Program-made: the position numbers and the translations under genes | Assembly (NCBI GenBank): GCA_013205525.1 | Contig: JABMMR010000033.1 | Location: 1 to 14,160 of the forward strand | Reading direction: 5' to 3' | Length of the DNA stretch: 14,160 nt | Source: Burkholderiales bacterium | Lineage (GTDB): Bacteria; Pseudomonadota; Gammaproteobacteria; Burkholderiales; Burkholderiaceae_C | Part shown: in pieces, positions 13,721 through 14,160 of the stretch | Position numbering within the stretch: position 1 is the stretch's first letter | Layout: each line of letters opens with the position of its first letter | Notes under the pieces: model-generated | Database searches by the model: none | Told to the model about the DNA's origin: nothing | The model's input: only the letters and a program-made list of their open reading frames with translations

Positions 13721-14160
13721 ATGTCTTTGACACACTTTGACGCCCAAGGCCAAGCCCATATGGTTGATGTGGGCCCCAAAACCACCACCCACCGCATCGC
13801 AGTGGCCACTGGCGACATTCATATGCTGCCCGCCACACTGGCTTTAATTGAAAGCGGTAACGCCAAAAAAGGTGATGTGATTGGCATCGCGCGCATTGCC
13901 GGCATCCAAGCGGCCAAGAAAACCAGCGACCTCATTCCGCTGTGCCACCCGCTGGCACTTACCCGCGTGTCGCTAGATTTTGAGCTGTGGCAAGACCCGC
14001 CCCGCGTGAACTGCACCGCCACGGTAGAGACCCACGGCCAAACTGGCGTGGAGATGGAAGCTTTGACCGCGGTGAATGTGGCACTCCTCACCATTTACGA
14101 CATGTGCAAAGCGGTGGACCGTGGCATGACCATCAACGGCGTGAAGTTGATGGAGAAGCA
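13721..14160 (+). CDS. moaC: Cyclic pyranopterin monophosphate synthase MoaC (partial at 3' end)
   Basis: Second enzyme of molybdenum-cofactor synthesis: converts the 3',8-cyclo-GTP product of MoaA to cPMP in the cytoplasm. The first 146 residues are present of about 158-160 expected, so only the last dozen or so fall beyond the window. Conserved parts seen are [38 protein letters not shown] with active-site C75-H76, and [28 protein letters not shown] with catalytic Asp127 and Lys130. The ATG at 13721 is the only usable start, since an upstream ATG at 13699 runs into a stop after three more codons. It is divergent from the M48 gene. All key residues are present. No molybdenum-cofactor riboswitch-like structure fits in the 57-bp gap. 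Confidence 0.97.
   Translation, partial: MSLTHFDAQGQAHMVDVGPKTTTHRIAVATGDIHMLPATLALIESGNAKKGDVIGIARIAGIQAAKKTSDLIPLCHPLALTRVSLDFELWQDPPRVNCTATVETHGQTGVEMEALTAVNVALLTIYDMCKAVDRGMTINGVKLMEK

Noticed and set aside
13664..13822. N-terminal extension of the M48 protease frame up to 13822.
   Set aside because: It is antisense to conserved MoaC codons and would place the signal peptide internally.
13041..13838. Open frame of 265 codons on the minus strand in another frame of the M48 protease gene and across the moaC start.
   Set aside because: No domain; the M48 frame has a signal peptide, HELSH and the third zinc ligand, and moaC accounts for the rest.

Overview
The window reads as chromosomal DNA of a Burkholderiales betaproteobacterium, probably Comamonadaceae (for example a Limnohabitans- or Rhodoferax-like freshwater bacterium). 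This rests on protein character (stand-alone RfaE2, a DUF3717-DUF1289 protein, the GPx and CFA-like types), moderate GC with heavy TTG leucine use, and very tight packing. The genus is inferred. I see no tRNA, rRNA, insertion sequence, CRISPR array or phage gene.

Layout. (1) 1-1061: 3' part of glnE, converging on and overlapping rfaE2 (1027-1530, minus). (2) rfaE2 is translationally coupled (ATGA) behind a MerR-type regulator with a cobalamin-binding domain (1527-2471, minus). Its W-x9-EH and ExHxxG motifs mark it as a LitR/CarH-type B12 photoreceptor-repressor. (3) Divergent from it, eight tightly packed plus-strand genes (2548-9584) look like one operon: exported glutathione peroxidase, FAD/NAD(P) amine-oxidase-like protein, DUF1365 protein, cyclopropane-synthase-like methyltransferase, GPH-type MFS transporter, DUF3833 lipoprotein, SDR and a SnoaL/NTF2-like protein. 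(4) A minus-strand YibF-like glutathione S-transferase. (5) purB on the plus strand. (6) A minus-strand pair: an M48 metalloprotease/TPR protein (BepA-like) coupled to a DUF3717-DUF1289 protein. (7) moaC on the plus strand, cut by the window end.

How the genes fit together. The central block looks like a light- and B12-controlled membrane-protection operon. In the dark, adenosylcobalamin-bound LitR/CarH proteins repress; light breaks the Co-C bond and releases the DNA. The controlled genes would detoxify peroxides outside the cytoplasm (GPx) and modify phospholipid acyl chains. The CFA-like enzyme lacks two of the side chains that hold the catalytic bicarbonate in E. coli Cfa (Cys to Ser, His to Gln) but keeps the Glu and Tyr. 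It may therefore be a fatty-acid methylase of the furan-fatty-acid (UfaM) kind rather than a cyclopropane synthase. The flavoprotein, DUF1365, SDR, transporter, DUF3833 and SnoaL-like genes are then candidates for the desaturation, oxygenation, transport or binding steps. The flanking genes are ordinary housekeeping genes (nitrogen control, LPS heptose, purines, envelope quality control, molybdopterin).
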